Shown: piece by piece, positions 31,779-42,935 of the stretch | Layout of the letters: the number at the start of each line of letters is the position of its first letter | How positions within the stretch are numbered: the stretch's first letter is position 1 | Assembly: GCA_946902985.2 (NCBI GenBank) | Contig: OX336388.2 | Coordinates: 131,938,346-132,002,345, forward strand | DNA from: Meconema thalassinum | Lineage: Eukaryota; Arthropoda; Insecta; Orthoptera; Tettigoniidae | Direction: 5' to 3' | DNA: 64,000 bases | Translations under genes and position numbers: made by a program | The notes under the pieces: model-generated | Told to the model about the DNA's origin: nothing | Databases searched by the model: none | What the model saw: the letters and a program-made list of their open reading frames with translations, nothing else

Positions 31779-32918
31779 GTAGATTTCATTAGAAAGCTAA
31801 CTATTGCAATGGGTACCATGTTTCGACTTCCGGAAAATTTCGACATATCTTCGCGTTTCACATCCCCCAGACCCCAAAACCACCGTCAGTTCAAAAGTTT
31901 ATATATAATTTATGTATATATGTATCTATCTATCTATCTATCTATCTATATATCAGTTTCTTGTGGACACGATAACTGCCGTAATTTTGTCCCAATCAGT
32001 TTGAATTTTTTATATAATGAGTATCCCATTAAAATCTCGGTCAAGGTCGTTAATGGGAAAAATCGGTCGAAGGGGGTGAAAATGGGGGGCTTTTTTCGAA
32101 AAAGTGAAATTTCGCTATAACTCTCTTAATACGTGGAATATCAAATCCATTCAAAGTTCATAATATGTGTCAGATAAGTGCCAAAAATTTATGTCAAATA
32201 AGTTTTTTGATAGCACCAACCATTGACCAAAGGGGTGGAAAAAAGTGGGTTTTTCGGGAAACACTAATCATATCTCTCTTAATCGGCACAATATCAAAAC
32301 CGTACAAAATGGAAAATATTCCCCTAATAATTACCTAAAACTTTTGTCTGAAAGAATTTTTGATATGACCCACCATTTCGCCAAGGGATGAGAAAATTAA
32401 TTTCGGAATTAAAGAAAATGCCAAGTGCCATCAGAGGTTACCATGACAACGCTTCTAAATTGATGAGGGATGAACTATCAGAGGTTGCCAAGACAACGCC
32501 ATTGACGAGATCACATTCATTTTTAGCCTACTTTTCACACTTTGCAAAAATGAGGAAAAAGTAGATTTATGAGATCGATCCGGGAAAATGTGTCTGTCTG
32601 TCAGTCGGTCTGTCCTTCTGTCTGTCTGTCTGGCTGGATGGCTGTGTGTGTGGGTCCCCCTCTATCAACTCCTAAACGGCTGCAGCAATCGAAACCAAAT
32701 TTAGTATGAGTAAAGATGTATACCGGAATATCTCAGGCCCATATTTGAAAAAGATGTCAGTGCTACCAACTGCTAAAAAACGCACTAGAAATTTGAGCTC
32801 CATGTTGGATATCTTGGAAGGTATACATGGGAGCTATTCCAAAAATGGCACACATGTAGATAATACTATTTCAGTTTAATTTCCAGGAGGCCATACATGA
32901 CAGTGTCGCCAAAATAAT
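31779..32918. repeat. degenerate repeats and microsatellites downstream of the transposase
   Basis: A (TATC)n run lies at 31924-31950. Two diverged units follow around 32035-32150 and 32225-32310, each with GGGTGaAAAnnGGGnTTTTtCG, then TCTCTTAAT and AATATCAAA. A (CTGT)n-rich stretch lies at 32592-32652, followed by CTCCTAAACGGCTGCAGC. Similar language (AAAGGGGTGAAAAGTGGG, CTCCTAAACGACATAG) occurs in the insertion at 52.5-54.8 kb. This suggests a relative of that element, though I found no ends. Confidence 0.55.
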
Positions 32919-33690
32919 TTTAAGCCTTCTGATAGGTCCAATTTTTAAATTCATATAACTTCTACACTATCAATTGGATATCAACCAAATGTTGTATGTA
33001 ATATGTGTACATAAACAAATATGACAGAGTGTATTCTTAAGAGCCACCAGGGCTGCCAACTGTTAATAATTGCTCTCTCTATTTTTTATTCAAATACCAA
33101 TATATCAGAAAGTATGCAAGCCGACAGCTTTAAACTATGCATACATATATTACCTGACATTTTACATTAATTTGGAGTAACTTATATACGTCAGTTCTAC
33201 CAACATGATTCTAAGCCTGCTGATAGGACCGATTTCTAAATACATGTAACTTCTATACTGTCAGTTGGATTTCAACCAAATTTCGTATGTGCTATGTGTA
33301 ACATAACAGATATGACTATAAGTATTCTTAATGGCAATCAGGGCTGCCAACTGTTAATAAATGGTGTCTATATTTTTACCCTAATATCAATATATCAGAA
33401 AGTATGCAGGCCAACAGCTCTATACTTTGCACACGTATAGCACCTGACATTCTTGATTAATTTGGAGTAATTAATTTAAGCCAGTGTTGCCAGCATGATT
33501 CTATGCCTGATGATAGCACCAATTTTAAAATACATGAAACTTCTATTCCAACAAATGGATTTCATCCAAAATTGGCACAAAAAGATATCATAATATTTCA
33601 GATTATTTCTGACCAGCACTCGCATGACATTGTTGCCAACATGATTTTACGTGTACTAATAGATCCAATGTCTAACTCCATGTAACGTCC
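32919..33690. repeat. tandem array, about 290-bp unit
   Basis: The landmark GATAGG/GATAGC recurs at 32931, 33222 and 33512, spacing 291 and 290. Shared features per unit are AACTTCTAnnnT, TGGATnTCAACCAAAT, CAGGGCTGCCAACTGTTAATAA and ATATCAGAAAGTATGCAnGCC. A shortened unit follows at about 33643. No coding potential is seen. Confidence 0.75.
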
Positions 33691-33965
33691 TTTGGACTTC
33701 CACATTTTGTATTCTGTAGCTCAGGAGATGGAATTAAGAATATATTCAGTCAGCAGGGCTGCCAACTGTATTGCTCTATTATGCTACATTATGCCTAGTA
33801 TACAGTATTTCGAACTAATTAAGACATTTCGATATTACCAACTTAATTTCGTCATTATTCTAGATAGGTACATATACTGTAGATTAATAATTGGCATGAA
33901 TCTTAATTTTAAGAAAAGTAGGCTCTTTAGTTCGTCACGGAACTTCTTGTTCCATCTGACTATGA

Positions 33966-34186
33966 GGAAAACGGCTAACTGTTAGCATGCTGAACTTCTA
34001 TGCCCAAGGTCGCTGGTTCAAGGCCGGCCAAAGTCGCCGGATTTTCTAAGAGCGCTAAAAATCCCTCAGCATGCTTTCCTTCGGCGGGGAAGTTACAACG
34101 TTCGTTGCATGTTGCTGGTTGCGGTGGCATCTAGCAGCCAAGTTCACAGCTAGGTGTCGTTGAAGGTAGTATTTGGTACAAAATTA
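33966..34186 (+). repeat. SINE with GCATGCTGA-type tRNA head
   Basis: AACGGCTAACTGTTAGCATG and then GTCGCTGGTTCAAGGCCGG (B-box-like) form the head. The head sequence (TAGCATGCTGA then CTTCTATGCCCAAG) matches the heads, reversed, at 35596-35647 and 58790-58847, so it is the same family. Its right part is the insertion site of the next SINE. Confidence 0.65.
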
Positions 34187-34418
34187 AATAATAATAATGT
34201 TATTGGTTTTACGTCCCTTTTAACTACTCTGGCTTTTAGAGACGCCGGGGTGCCGGAATTTTGCCCCGAAGGGGATCTTTAACGTGCCAGTAAATCTACT
34301 GACACGGCTCCCTCGCATTTGCGCACCCTCAAATGCCAGCTGACTGCGCCAGGATACGAACCTGCAACCTTGGGCTCAGCAAGCGAGAACGTTACCGCTG
34401 AGCCACGCAGCCAGCCAA
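34187..34418 (-). repeat. tRNA-derived SINE with 12-bp TSD
   Basis: GGTACAAAATTA flanks it at 34175-34186 and 34419-34430. The left end is the (AAT)n tail followed by TTATTGGTTTTACGTCCC. The body has GCCGGGGTGCCGGAATTTTG and TTTAACGTGCCAGTAAATC. The right end is the head (reversed B box ACGAACCTGCAACC, and GAGCCACGCAGCCAGCC). A SINE of this organisation is very common in several insect genomes as far as I recall. Confidence 0.9.
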
Positions 34419-34483
34419 GGTACAAAATTAGGAACTACTACTTAAAATTGACTGTCTGCAGACCTTACCTGAATTACAGACTA

Positions 34484-34916
34484 ATACAGTCATCATAATT
34501 AACACCGTTTATCAGACAGATTCTACACACACCCAATGTACACGGGGTTACATGACCACAGCCCCTAAACTGAGGAACCAACCAACATCTCTGCGGGAGA
34601 TAAAATTTTGCGTGAAGAAGTAACAGACTGTTAGATAGTTACACATCAGTTCCAAACCTTGCATAAGGACAGTGTGATCACAAGTATAAAAATGAACCCC
34701 AAATGACAAGAAGGTTACCATCCCCATAAGACAATAAAATGTTAAATAATGCATAGAAAGACGGAAAAAAAGTTAATTAACCTCCAATTGTAAAATACTT
34801 TCTCGCAATAAATGAGGTCTGATCCTCCTACGAAAACCAGCATATTTTGCCTATTATAGCCTATCCCCTAGTTTGCCCGGTGAAATCTACCTCCACCTTC
34901 CGGCGTGCCGAGAGGA
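34484..34916. repeat. SINE 3' module fragment and unassigned DNA
   Basis: 34484-34590 carries the common module (TTATCAGACAGATTCTACAC, CCAATGTACACGGGGTTACA, CATGACCACAGCCCC) without a SINE body in front. The rest to 34916 has no recognisable feature. Confidence 0.6.
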
Positions 34917-35647
34917 TTTTTTTTTTAATTTAAGTACTGCAACTTAGAATTTTTCAAATAGTTCCTACTTTTGCCGCCAAGCGCCACCGTCAACGACTAC
35001 TAGGCCAAGGTCAGAACTTAGCTACTAAACGCCACCGCAGTCGGCTCTTGGCAACGAACGTAGAAACCTAAGAGCATTGTTTACATTCTTAACCTATCCA
35101 ATTTAACTTCACACAGGTGCAATTAGTGGAAGGTTCTTTAACATACCATAAATCTATGACATGGGACCGCCGGCTTTACTTCCCCTCCGAAGGAAGGCAT
35201 ACTGAGGGATTTTTAACGCTCTTAAAATATCCAACGGCTTCGGCTGGGTTTGAACCCGCTTTTTTTAGCGTATGGCTTTTAGTGCCGGGAGTGTCCGAGG
35301 ACATGTTCGGCTCGCCAGGTTTGTAGCTGCTTCGAGACGGACACCCAATGGGTGAGCTACAAGTACCGTTGGGAAGGAAAGTGGGAATGTAAGGACGAGG
35401 AGTTGGAAGGTAGCGGCTGTGGCCTATAGTTAGGGACCAACCCCGGCATTTGCCTGGAAGGAAGATGGGAATACACAGAAGACCATCTTCAAGGTTGCCG
35501 GCGGGGGGATTCGAACCTCCTCGCCTCCCAGATGTGAGTGACTGCCAACAGTTATGCCGTAACGACCACGGCTAACTCACCCGGTTGAACCCGCTATCTT
35601 GGGCATAGAAGCTCAGCATGCTACCGTCTACGCCATCGAAGCCGCGA
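34917..35647 (-). repeat. tRNA-derived SINE split by another SINE
   Basis: The copy runs 34917-35260 and resumes at 35585-35647 after a nested insertion. The T run at 34917-34926 is the tail. The head is at the right (reversed: GCGGCTTCGATGGCGTAGAC, then TAGCATGCTGAGCTTC and AGCGGGTTCAA). The body GCCGCCAAGCGCCACCG and GGAAGGCAT is nearly identical to the uninterrupted copy at 58447-58847. Confidence 0.9.
35261..35584 (-). repeat. SINE nested in a SINE, 11-bp TSD
   Basis: TTGAACCCGCT is duplicated at 35250-35260 and 35585-35595, so the boundaries are exact. The T run at the left is the tail. The right end gives, reversed, a tRNA-like head GTGAGTTAGCCGTGGTCG with B box GAGGTTCGAATCC. The middle has the shared central block (AACCCCGGCATTTGCCTGG). 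The head differs from that of the 6.4-kb family, although the centre is alike. Confidence 0.92.
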
Positions 35648-35650
35648 GAA

Positions 35651-35954
35651 AAGTATCAAGGTACGTTACAGTTTCGGCAAGTCGAGTTGGTACCGACAAA
35701 GGGAGAAAGTCACAGTTTAAATTGCCAACCGAGCCTGCAGTTTGGATATCGGCAATTTTTTTATGGTTTGATAAAAGCCTCAAATTCCTATCCGTGCATT
35801 GCTGCACATTCATCGTGACATCACTATAGACATCGATTCGGTAATCACAAGGTTTGCTAAACAAAATAGACGAGTTGATTTTGTTATATAAATAATCGTT
35901 TTTATATAACAGGTATGAACTTGTAAATATGTACAGTTGTAACAGAACATAATA
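35651..35954. other. No gene recognised
   Basis: This is the left flank of the Ty3/gypsy insertion. Nothing can be assigned. Confidence 0.4.
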
Positions 35955-35958
35955 ATAT

Positions 35959-36717
35959 TGTTACGGCTGTGAGTTTGTGTCATCGCTCGCCGCTTGAGTC
36001 ACAACTGCCCCAGGGGCTGGGCTGTGGTTTGCCTCCTGTATTGCGCGCGCCTTATGCAACAGGGCTACTACAGACAAAGGGATAGTCCAGAAGATTCGTG
36101 ACTGGACCAGCGGTGGAAACCTCGAGAAGCCGTGGACTCTGGATGGATCTAGAACCATTTATTGAGTCACCGGCCTGCTATATAAGAGTGACCCGTGAAG
36201 CAGTTGTTGTTGTGTTTTACGAGCTAGTGTGAGCGTTTATTCTGAGCGACAGAAGTGTGGTGACTTGCGAAACCCCTAGTGTAGCGGCGAAGTGAGGAAC
36301 ATACAGGGGACTGCCGTGTTCTGAGTAAGTGTGCTTTCACTGAGTGTCAGATATTGTGGTGTCGAAATTAAGTGACATTGTTTCTCCCAGCTGGTGAACA
36401 GCGCGCAGCAAGTGCTCGTAAGTACTGTAGTAGGCGCACATTAGAAAGAAGTTGCACGTAGTTCTGTCAAGGCCACTAGGCTCATTAGCGGCAGGATTAA
36501 CTTCTGTGGTTTGTTGACAAGTGGAAGGGCCAAGAGCGCTCAAGGAAGAGACTTGACGAAACTGGAGTAAGGCTCCTAATTGCTTGTATTTGCTGATTCG
36601 TGTAATTTTCTGGCCACAATAAAGTTAATTATTTCTTTAAGCAGTAATTGGTGTTGTGCTTTGTACCCCACCGTAATCCAGTTAACAAAAGTGCCACTAG
36701 GGGGGTGGCACGTAACA
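35959..36717 (+). repeat. 5' LTR (759 bp)
   Basis: It starts TGTTACGGCTGTGAG and ends GGCACGTAACA, giving TGTTAC/GTAACA inverted ends. TATATAAGAGTGACC at about 36179 is a good TATA-type core promoter and AATAAAG at about 36619 a possible polyadenylation signal. Compared with the 3' LTR it has an additional TTGTTG near 36206 and single differences near 36029 and 36449. Confidence 0.95.
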
Positions 36718-36719
36718 AC

Positions 36720-36737
36720 TGGTGTCAGAAGCGGGAT
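36720..36737 (+). promoter_or_regulatory. primer-binding site, tRNA-Leu type
   Basis: TGGTGTCAGAAGCGGGAT begins two bases after the LTR. It is complementary to the 3' end of a leucine tRNA (its CCA plus a GTCAGAAGTGGGA-like acceptor and T arm), with one apparent difference. The tRNA match is from general knowledge of insect tRNA-Leu sequences. Confidence 0.85.
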
Positions 36738-36816
36738 TACGAACTCAAGCACAACACCTGACGGTCCTGGTTTCAAAACCCGAGCAGGTCATTTTCTCTA
36801 ATTTTCCTGTGAGTGC

Positions 36817-39800
36817 ATGCCCTTTGCAAGGCAAACAACTAAAATGGAGGCGCAATTGGCAGCATTGCTAGAAAAGTTAAATGGCATAGAAGACGGCCAG
36901 AAGAATTTAACCAAGGACCTAACTGCCAAAATGGAAGACGGCCAGAAGAAGATGGAGGATGGCCAGAAGAAGATGGAGGATGGCCAGAAGAAGTTAGCGG
37001 AGGACCTGAAGAAGATGGAGGACGGCCAGAAGAAGATGGAGGACGGCCAGAAGAAGTTAGCCGAGGACCTAACTGCCAAACTAGAAGACGGCCAGAAGAA
37101 GATGGAAGACGGCCAGAATAAGTTAGCAGAGGACCTAACCGCCAAATTTCTGGATGGCCAGAAAAATCTGGAAGAGTGTCTGCTGACGAAATTAGAGGAG
37201 AGCCAAAGGAAATTAGAACAGGGCCTACGTGAGGAAGTCACGGCAGTGGAAAAGAAGTTCGACGCCTTACAAGTGGAAGTTGCCGAGCTGCGCCAACGCC
37301 CGCTGATGGGGGTGGAGGAGAAATTCAACGCCTTACAAGTGGAAGTTGCCGAGCTGTGCCAACGCCCGCTGATGGGGGTGGAGGAGAAATTCAACGCCTT
37401 ACAAAAGGAAGTTGCCGAGCTGCGCCAACGCCCACTGACGGGGGTGAAAGAGGAATTCAACGCTCTACGAGAGGAAGTTGCCGAGCTGCGCCAACGCCCG
37501 CCCACCGTTACACCGGGAATATCAGGAACGGGACATAGCAGAGTGACGCCCCCAACCTTCGACGGAAAGGTCCCGTGGAGCACCTACTTACGTCAGTTCG
37601 AGGCAGCCTGTTCCATAAATAACTGGAACAACACAGAAAAGGCTACAGCTCTCATTGTAGCGCTGATAGGCGACGCCCTTAACGTCCTTCAGGCCATCCC
37701 GACTGGATCCCAGGACTACGCTTCACTGATCGCCCATATGGAGTCCCGATATGGGGATAGCCATCTTCAGCAGGCCTACCAGATGCAGCTCCGGACCCGG
37801 GTACAAAAGAACGCGGAAACCCTGCAGGAGTTCGAGATGGACATCTCACGCCTCGTAAGGCTAGCCTACCCAACAGCGCCGGCCGACTTTCTGGAGCAGA
37901 TTGCGACGCAATCCTTCACCGACGGACTACGGGACTCGGACACTCAACAGGCGCTGCGACTCGCGCGCAATAAGACCCTGGCAGATGCGCTGAGCCACGC
38001 ACTTGAGTTTGAGACGGCGAAACAGGCATCTAGAATGCACGCGCGGGTGCGTCAAGTGGACGTCGACGAACCAGTAAAAACCAGCGAGACCAAGCCCCTG
38101 GCCGACGAATTAATGGAGGCGCTAAGCCGTTTCTTCGATAGTCGCGGTACCACCAGCAAAAACGTAGCCGAAGGACATCCGGAGAGGCGGCCCGGAAGAG
38201 GACTACCGACCTGCTGGACCTGCCGTAAGAGAGGCCACCTGAGCAAGGACTGCGGTGATCGCCGCCGCCAAGGGTTTCCGTCGGGACAGTCAGTCGTAGG
38301 GAAACCGCGCGGCCCAGGAAAGCAAGTATCAGCCAGCCTAGGGGGGCAAAGGTTGGCTTGTGACAGTCGTCAAGCCCCGGCAGTCCAAGTTCGTGTGACG
38401 CAGTTACGGAGGGATAATAGCAGCCTGATGGTCGACGGAGTCGTCAACGGAGAGAGCTGGCCCATGCTAATCGACACGGGAGCATCGAGGACCATCGTCA
38501 GTCCCACCGTGATCCCGAAGTGGAGAGTGCAACCCACACAAAGGAACCTCCAGCTAATAACCGCGACCGGAGAGACCGCACCGGTACACGGCGAAGCATC
38601 ACTGGAGTTCGTCATTGGTCGACGGGCGATAAAACATCCAGTGCTTGTGGCTGACGTATCAAATGAAGTGATCGTCGGACTGGACTTCCTGGACCAGAAC
38701 AACATCATCTTGGATCTGAGTACCAACACTCTGCACTTCGGAGGTGAGGAACTTGCTTTGCAACCAGCACACGAGGCCGTCACCGCACGACGAGTAAGGC
38801 TGAGAGAGGACGTCATCGTTCCCGCCAGGACGGAGGTCAGCGCTGCCGTAATTGTCGACGGAACTGCTGAGGGAGTGGCGGCTGTTATCGAGCCAAAATA
38901 TGAGGACATCCAGACTAAAGGATTGCTAGTTGCCAAGACTCTCATCAACACGACGTCTCGGCCGTACGTCCGCCTGTCCAACTTGAACGACTACGACATT
39001 ACGGTTCACCGGGACACCAACCTAGGAGTCTGCGAGCCCGTTACCTGGATTGCCCGCATCACAGATACGACGGACGGACACCTGCAGACGGACAACCGAA
39101 GAAGACGCGCCCTGCCAGAAGAACTACAGAAGCTGTACCAAGGATCCCAGGACCATCTAGACGAAGAGCAATCACGCCAACTTCAGGACCTGCTACGCGA
39201 ATTCCAGGATGTCTTCTCCGTGGGGAGCAAAGACTTCGGCAGGACAAGCTTGGTCCAGCACAGAATCGACGTTGGGGACAGCGCACCGATTAGGGCCCCA
39301 TTCCGACGTGTCCCGCTCGCCAAGCAAGCCGAAGTCGACCGGATGGTAGAAGAGATGAAGGAACAAGGGGTGATCGAGCCATCACATAGTCCTTGGCGTT
39401 CTCCGGTCGTGCTAGTGAAGAAGGACGGTTCCACCAGGCTCTGCGTGGACTACAGGCGGGTGAACGACGTCACGAAAAAGGACAGCTACCCTCTACCCCG
39501 GATCGACGACACGCTGGACACCATATCAGGATCAAGATGGTTCTCCACCTTGGATTTGAAGAGTGGCTACTGGCAGGTGGAGGTCCACCCTAAGGACCGC
39601 GAGAAAACGGCGTTCTCTGTGGGCAGCGGGCTCTGGCAGTTCACCGTCATGCCATTCGGTCTGTGCAACGCCCCTGCAACCTTCGAAAGGCTAATGGAGT
39701 CCATTCTGAGGGGACTACACTGGAAGACCTGCCTGGTATACCTAGACGACGTCATCGTTCTGGGGAGGAGCTTCGAGGAGCACTACAGCAACCTGAAGGA

Positions 39801-41931
39801 GATCTTGTTGAAGCTACGGGCTGCCCAGCTGAAGTTGAGCCCCAAGAAGTGTCAGCTCTTCCAGAAGCGGGTCCAGTACCTTGGGCATATCGTCTCCGAG
39901 GAAGGGGTGCGCACCGACCCAGAGAAGACCGCAGCTGTGAGAGAGTGGCCAGTTCCGAAGGACAAGTCGCAACTACGAAGCTTCCTGGGACTCTGCACAT
40001 ATTATCGTCGCTTCGTGAGAGGATTCGCCGACATCGCCTAACCTTTACATCGACTGACTGAGAAGGACCAACTCTTCACGTGGACAGCAGAATGCCACAA
40101 TGCCTTCGAGCAACTCAAGCAGGCTCTGTGCACCGCGCCTATTCTGGCCTACCCCAGACCTGGAACAAGGTTCATCGTCGATACCGATGCCAGCGACTTT
40201 GGCATAGGGGGAATCCTGTCGCAGGTAGTGGACGGCGAGGAGAGAGTAGTGGCCTACTTCAGCAAGGCCTTGTCAAAGCCAGAAAGGAACTACTGCGTCA
40301 CCAGGAAGGAGCTGCTCGCCATCGTGAAGACCATTGAACACTTCCACAAGTACCTGTACGGGCAAGAATTTCTCATCAGGACCGACCATGCATCCCTGCG
40401 GTGGCTCCTGAACTTCAAGCAGCCCGAGGGTCAACTCGCGCGGTGGTTAGAGAGACTTCAACAGTACAACTTTGAGATTCAGCACAGGAAAGGCCAACTG
40501 CATTCTAACGCCGACGCCCTGTCACGAAGACCGTGCCCCGAAGACTGCACCTTCTGTGCCCGAAGGGAGGAGAACACCGGGATACTGTGCCGACGGACTA
40601 CTGTGGAACTTCAAGGGAACTGGAGCCGCGAATCTTTCACGCGGGCACAAGCAGAGGATGATGACCTGGGACTGATAGCCGAATGGAAGAGGGCCTGTGT
40701 CCCCAGACCCGGGTGGAACATTGTGAGTGACTGCAGCCCAAAGTTTAAGTCCTACTGGGCACAGTGGGACTCGCTGATTGTAAGGGATGGCCTCATCTGC
40801 CGTACCTGGGAGAGCACCGACGGGAAGACATCTCGGGAACAAGTCGTCGTTCCAAAGGCTATGACGGAGGAAGTCCTGAAGGAAGTTCATGGAGGATCAT
40901 CTGGTGGACACCTAGGGATAAAGAAGACCCTGGAGAAGCTGAGAGAGCGGTTCTACTGGATCGGATGCCGAACAGACGTGGAGAACCACTGCGCGAGGTG
41001 CCACGATTGCGCAGCCAGCAAGGGCCCAGGACGAAGACGACGGGGTCCACTGAAGACCTACAACGTGGGCGGCCCCATGGAGAGAGTGGCCATCGATGTT
41101 GCTGGGCCATTCCCGTTAAGCGAGGCAGGGAACCGCTACATATTAGTCGTCAGCGACTACTTTACCAAATGGCCGGAGGCGTATGCGCTCCCTAACCAAG
41201 AAGCCGCGACGATTGCAGAGACCCTGGTGAAAGAATTCGTCAGCCGGTACGGAGTACCCCTGGAGCTGCACTCCGACCAAGGGAGGAACTTCGAGTCGCA
41301 GGTGTTCCAGAACCTATGCCAGCTGCTGGGAATCCGGAAGACAAGGACAACGCCACTACACCCTCAGTCCGACGGGATGGTAGAGCGATTCAATCGCACC
41401 ATCGAGAACCATCTTCGAATAGTCGTCAGCGAGCACCAGAGGGATTGGGACAAACATCTTCCACTATTTCTCCTGGCCTACCGCGCCGCCGTGCATGAAG
41501 CCACCGGGTGCACACCAGCCCGGGCCATGTTTGGGAGGGAGCTCCGTCTACCTGTCGATCTTGCCTTTGGCCGACCTGGGAATGATCCGATCCCGGTAAG
41601 CCAGTATTGTCAAGAACTGGTCGATCAACTGGAGGACGTGCACGCGTTCGCGAGGAGGAAACTGCGGATCGAGACCGACAGAATGAAGACCCGATACGAC
41701 CAGCATACGGATGCCGGCGGATTCCACGAGGACGACCTGGTCTGGCTCTTCAACCCATTACGGAAGAAAGGCCTGTCACCCAAACTGCAGAAGTCCTGGG
41801 AGGGCCCGTACCGAGTCGTGAAACGGATCAACGATGTCGTCTACAGGATCCAGCGGAGCCCGAGGGCGAAGATGAAGATCGTGCATCGAGATCGCCTGGC
41901 AGCCTACGGAGGGACACAGACGGACCAATGA
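36817..41931 (+). pseudogene. gag-pol polyprotein with one internal stop
   Basis: A single frame of 1705 codons from ATG 36817 to TGA 41929-41931 is open except for a TAA at 40039-40041, between RT and RNase H. Gag (residues 1-~500) starts with a coiled coil of repeated KKMEDGQKK units and a second set of VAELRQRPLMGVEEK-type repeats. It then has a capsid-like region and one CCHC knuckle (CWTCRKRGHLSKDC, near 466). Protease LIDTGASRT is near 553. RT has VDYRRVND, TLDLKSGYWQ, MPFGLCNAPATF and YLDD near 975. RNase H follows (TDASDFGIGG, RTDHASLRWLL). Integrase has a HHCC module near 1358 and D, D, E at about 1427, 1487 and 1523, i.e. DD35E. A GPY-type end closes it. Gag and Pol are fused in one frame, so no frameshift is needed. 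Confidence 0.95.
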
Positions 41932-41955
41932 TTGATCGGGACGATCAGCCTTTTT

Positions 41956-41968
41956 AGGAAGGGGGTGG
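41956..41968 (+). promoter_or_regulatory. polypurine tract
   Basis: AGGAAGGGGGTGG abuts the 3' LTR start TGTTAC directly, the standard position for the plus-strand primer of an LTR retrotransposon. Confidence 0.85.
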
Positions 41969-42721
41969 TGTTACGGCTGTGAGTTTGTGTCATCGCTCGC
42001 CGCTTGAGTCACAACTGCCCCAGGGGCTGGGCTGTGGCTTGCCTCCTGTATTGCGCGCGCCTTATGCAACAGGGCTACTACAGACAAAGGGATAGTCCAG
42101 AAGATTCGTGACTGGACCAGCGGTGGAAACCTCGAGAAGCCGTGGACTCTGGATGGATCTAGAACCATTTATTGAGTCACCGGCCTGCTATATAAGAGTG
42201 ACCCGTGAAGCAGTTGTGTTTTACGAGCTAGTGTGAGCGTTTATTCTGAGCGACAGAAGTGTGGTGACTTGCGAAACCCCTAGTGTAGCGGCGAAGTGAG
42301 GAACATACAGGGGACTGCCGTGTTCTGAGTAAGTGTGCTTTCACTGAGTGTCAGATATTGTGGTGTCGAAATTAAGTGACATTGTTTCTCCCAGCTGGTG
42401 AACAGCGCGCAGCAAGTGCTCGTAAGTACTGTAGTAGGCGCACATTAGAAAGAAGTTGCATGTAGTTCTGTCAAGGCCACTAGGCTCATTAGCGGCAGGA
42501 TTAACTTCTGTGGTTTGTTGACAAGTGGAAGGGCCAAGAGCGCTCAAGGAAGAGACTTGACGAAACTGGAGTAAGGCTCCTAATTGCTTGTATTTGCTGA
42601 TTCGTGTAATTTTCTGGCCACAATAAAGTTAATTATTTCTTTAAGCAGTAATTGGTGTTGTGCTTTGTACCCCACCGTAATCCAGTTAACAAAAGTGCCA
42701 CTAGGGGGGTGGCACGTAACA
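41969..42721 (+). repeat. 3' LTR (753 bp)
   Basis: Same ends and same internal TATA and AATAAAG positions as the 5' LTR. It is followed by the TSD ATAT at 42722-42725. Confidence 0.95.
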
Positions 42722-42839
42722 ATATCAATCAAGATATTTTCAGTATTAAAAAAACTGTTTTTCAGTTAAAATTCATTAAGTTTTATTTGACTGGTTATTG
42801 TGTTTTCGTTTTTTGAGTTTGCAAAAAAATTTGGTCTCC

Positions 42840-42903
42840 GTTTGGGGGGGGGGGGAGAGGGGGGGTCATGACCCCCGTGACCCCCCCTTGAATCCGCGCA
42901 TGT
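42840..42903. repeat. hAT-like terminus fragment, G/C-rich
   Basis: A G run, then GGGTCATGACCCCCGTGACC and CTTGAATCCGCGCATG, resemble subterminal and terminal sequence of hAT elements. No partner end or TSD was found, so this is tentative. Confidence 0.4.
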
Positions 42904-42935
42904 CTTCTGGTGTATTTTGTATCGGACATGTTATA

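Larger units (their letters stand above)
35955..42725 (+). mobile_element. complete 6.76-kb Ty3/gypsy retrotransposon
   Basis: The element proper is 35959-42721 with a 4-bp TSD ATAT (35955-35958, 42722-42725). It has LTRs 35959-36717 and 41969-42721, a primer site at 36720, one long gag-pol frame, and a purine-rich tract just before the 3' LTR. The coding part is markedly GC-rich and cytosine-rich at third positions compared with the AT-rich surroundings, as expected for a young insertion with its own codon use. The LTRs differ by two substitutions and one 6-bp length change that I can see, so it integrated recently. No envelope frame is present. Confidence 0.97.

Noticed and set aside
31920..31952. 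CRISPR-like array
   Set aside because: It is a tetranucleotide microsatellite; there are no spacers, and the genome is eukaryotic.
35599..35829. 76-codon plus-strand frame
   Set aside because: It starts inside a SINE head and has no motif.
36798..37583. Long minus-strand open frame with SSANFFWPSS-type repeats
   Set aside because: It is the complement of the repetitive gag N terminus of the plus-strand gypsy element; the repeats are a shadow of KKMEDGQKK coding.
41932..42725. Envelope gene after integrase in the plus-strand gypsy element
   Set aside because: Only 37 bases separate the integrase stop from the 3' LTR; there is no room for one.
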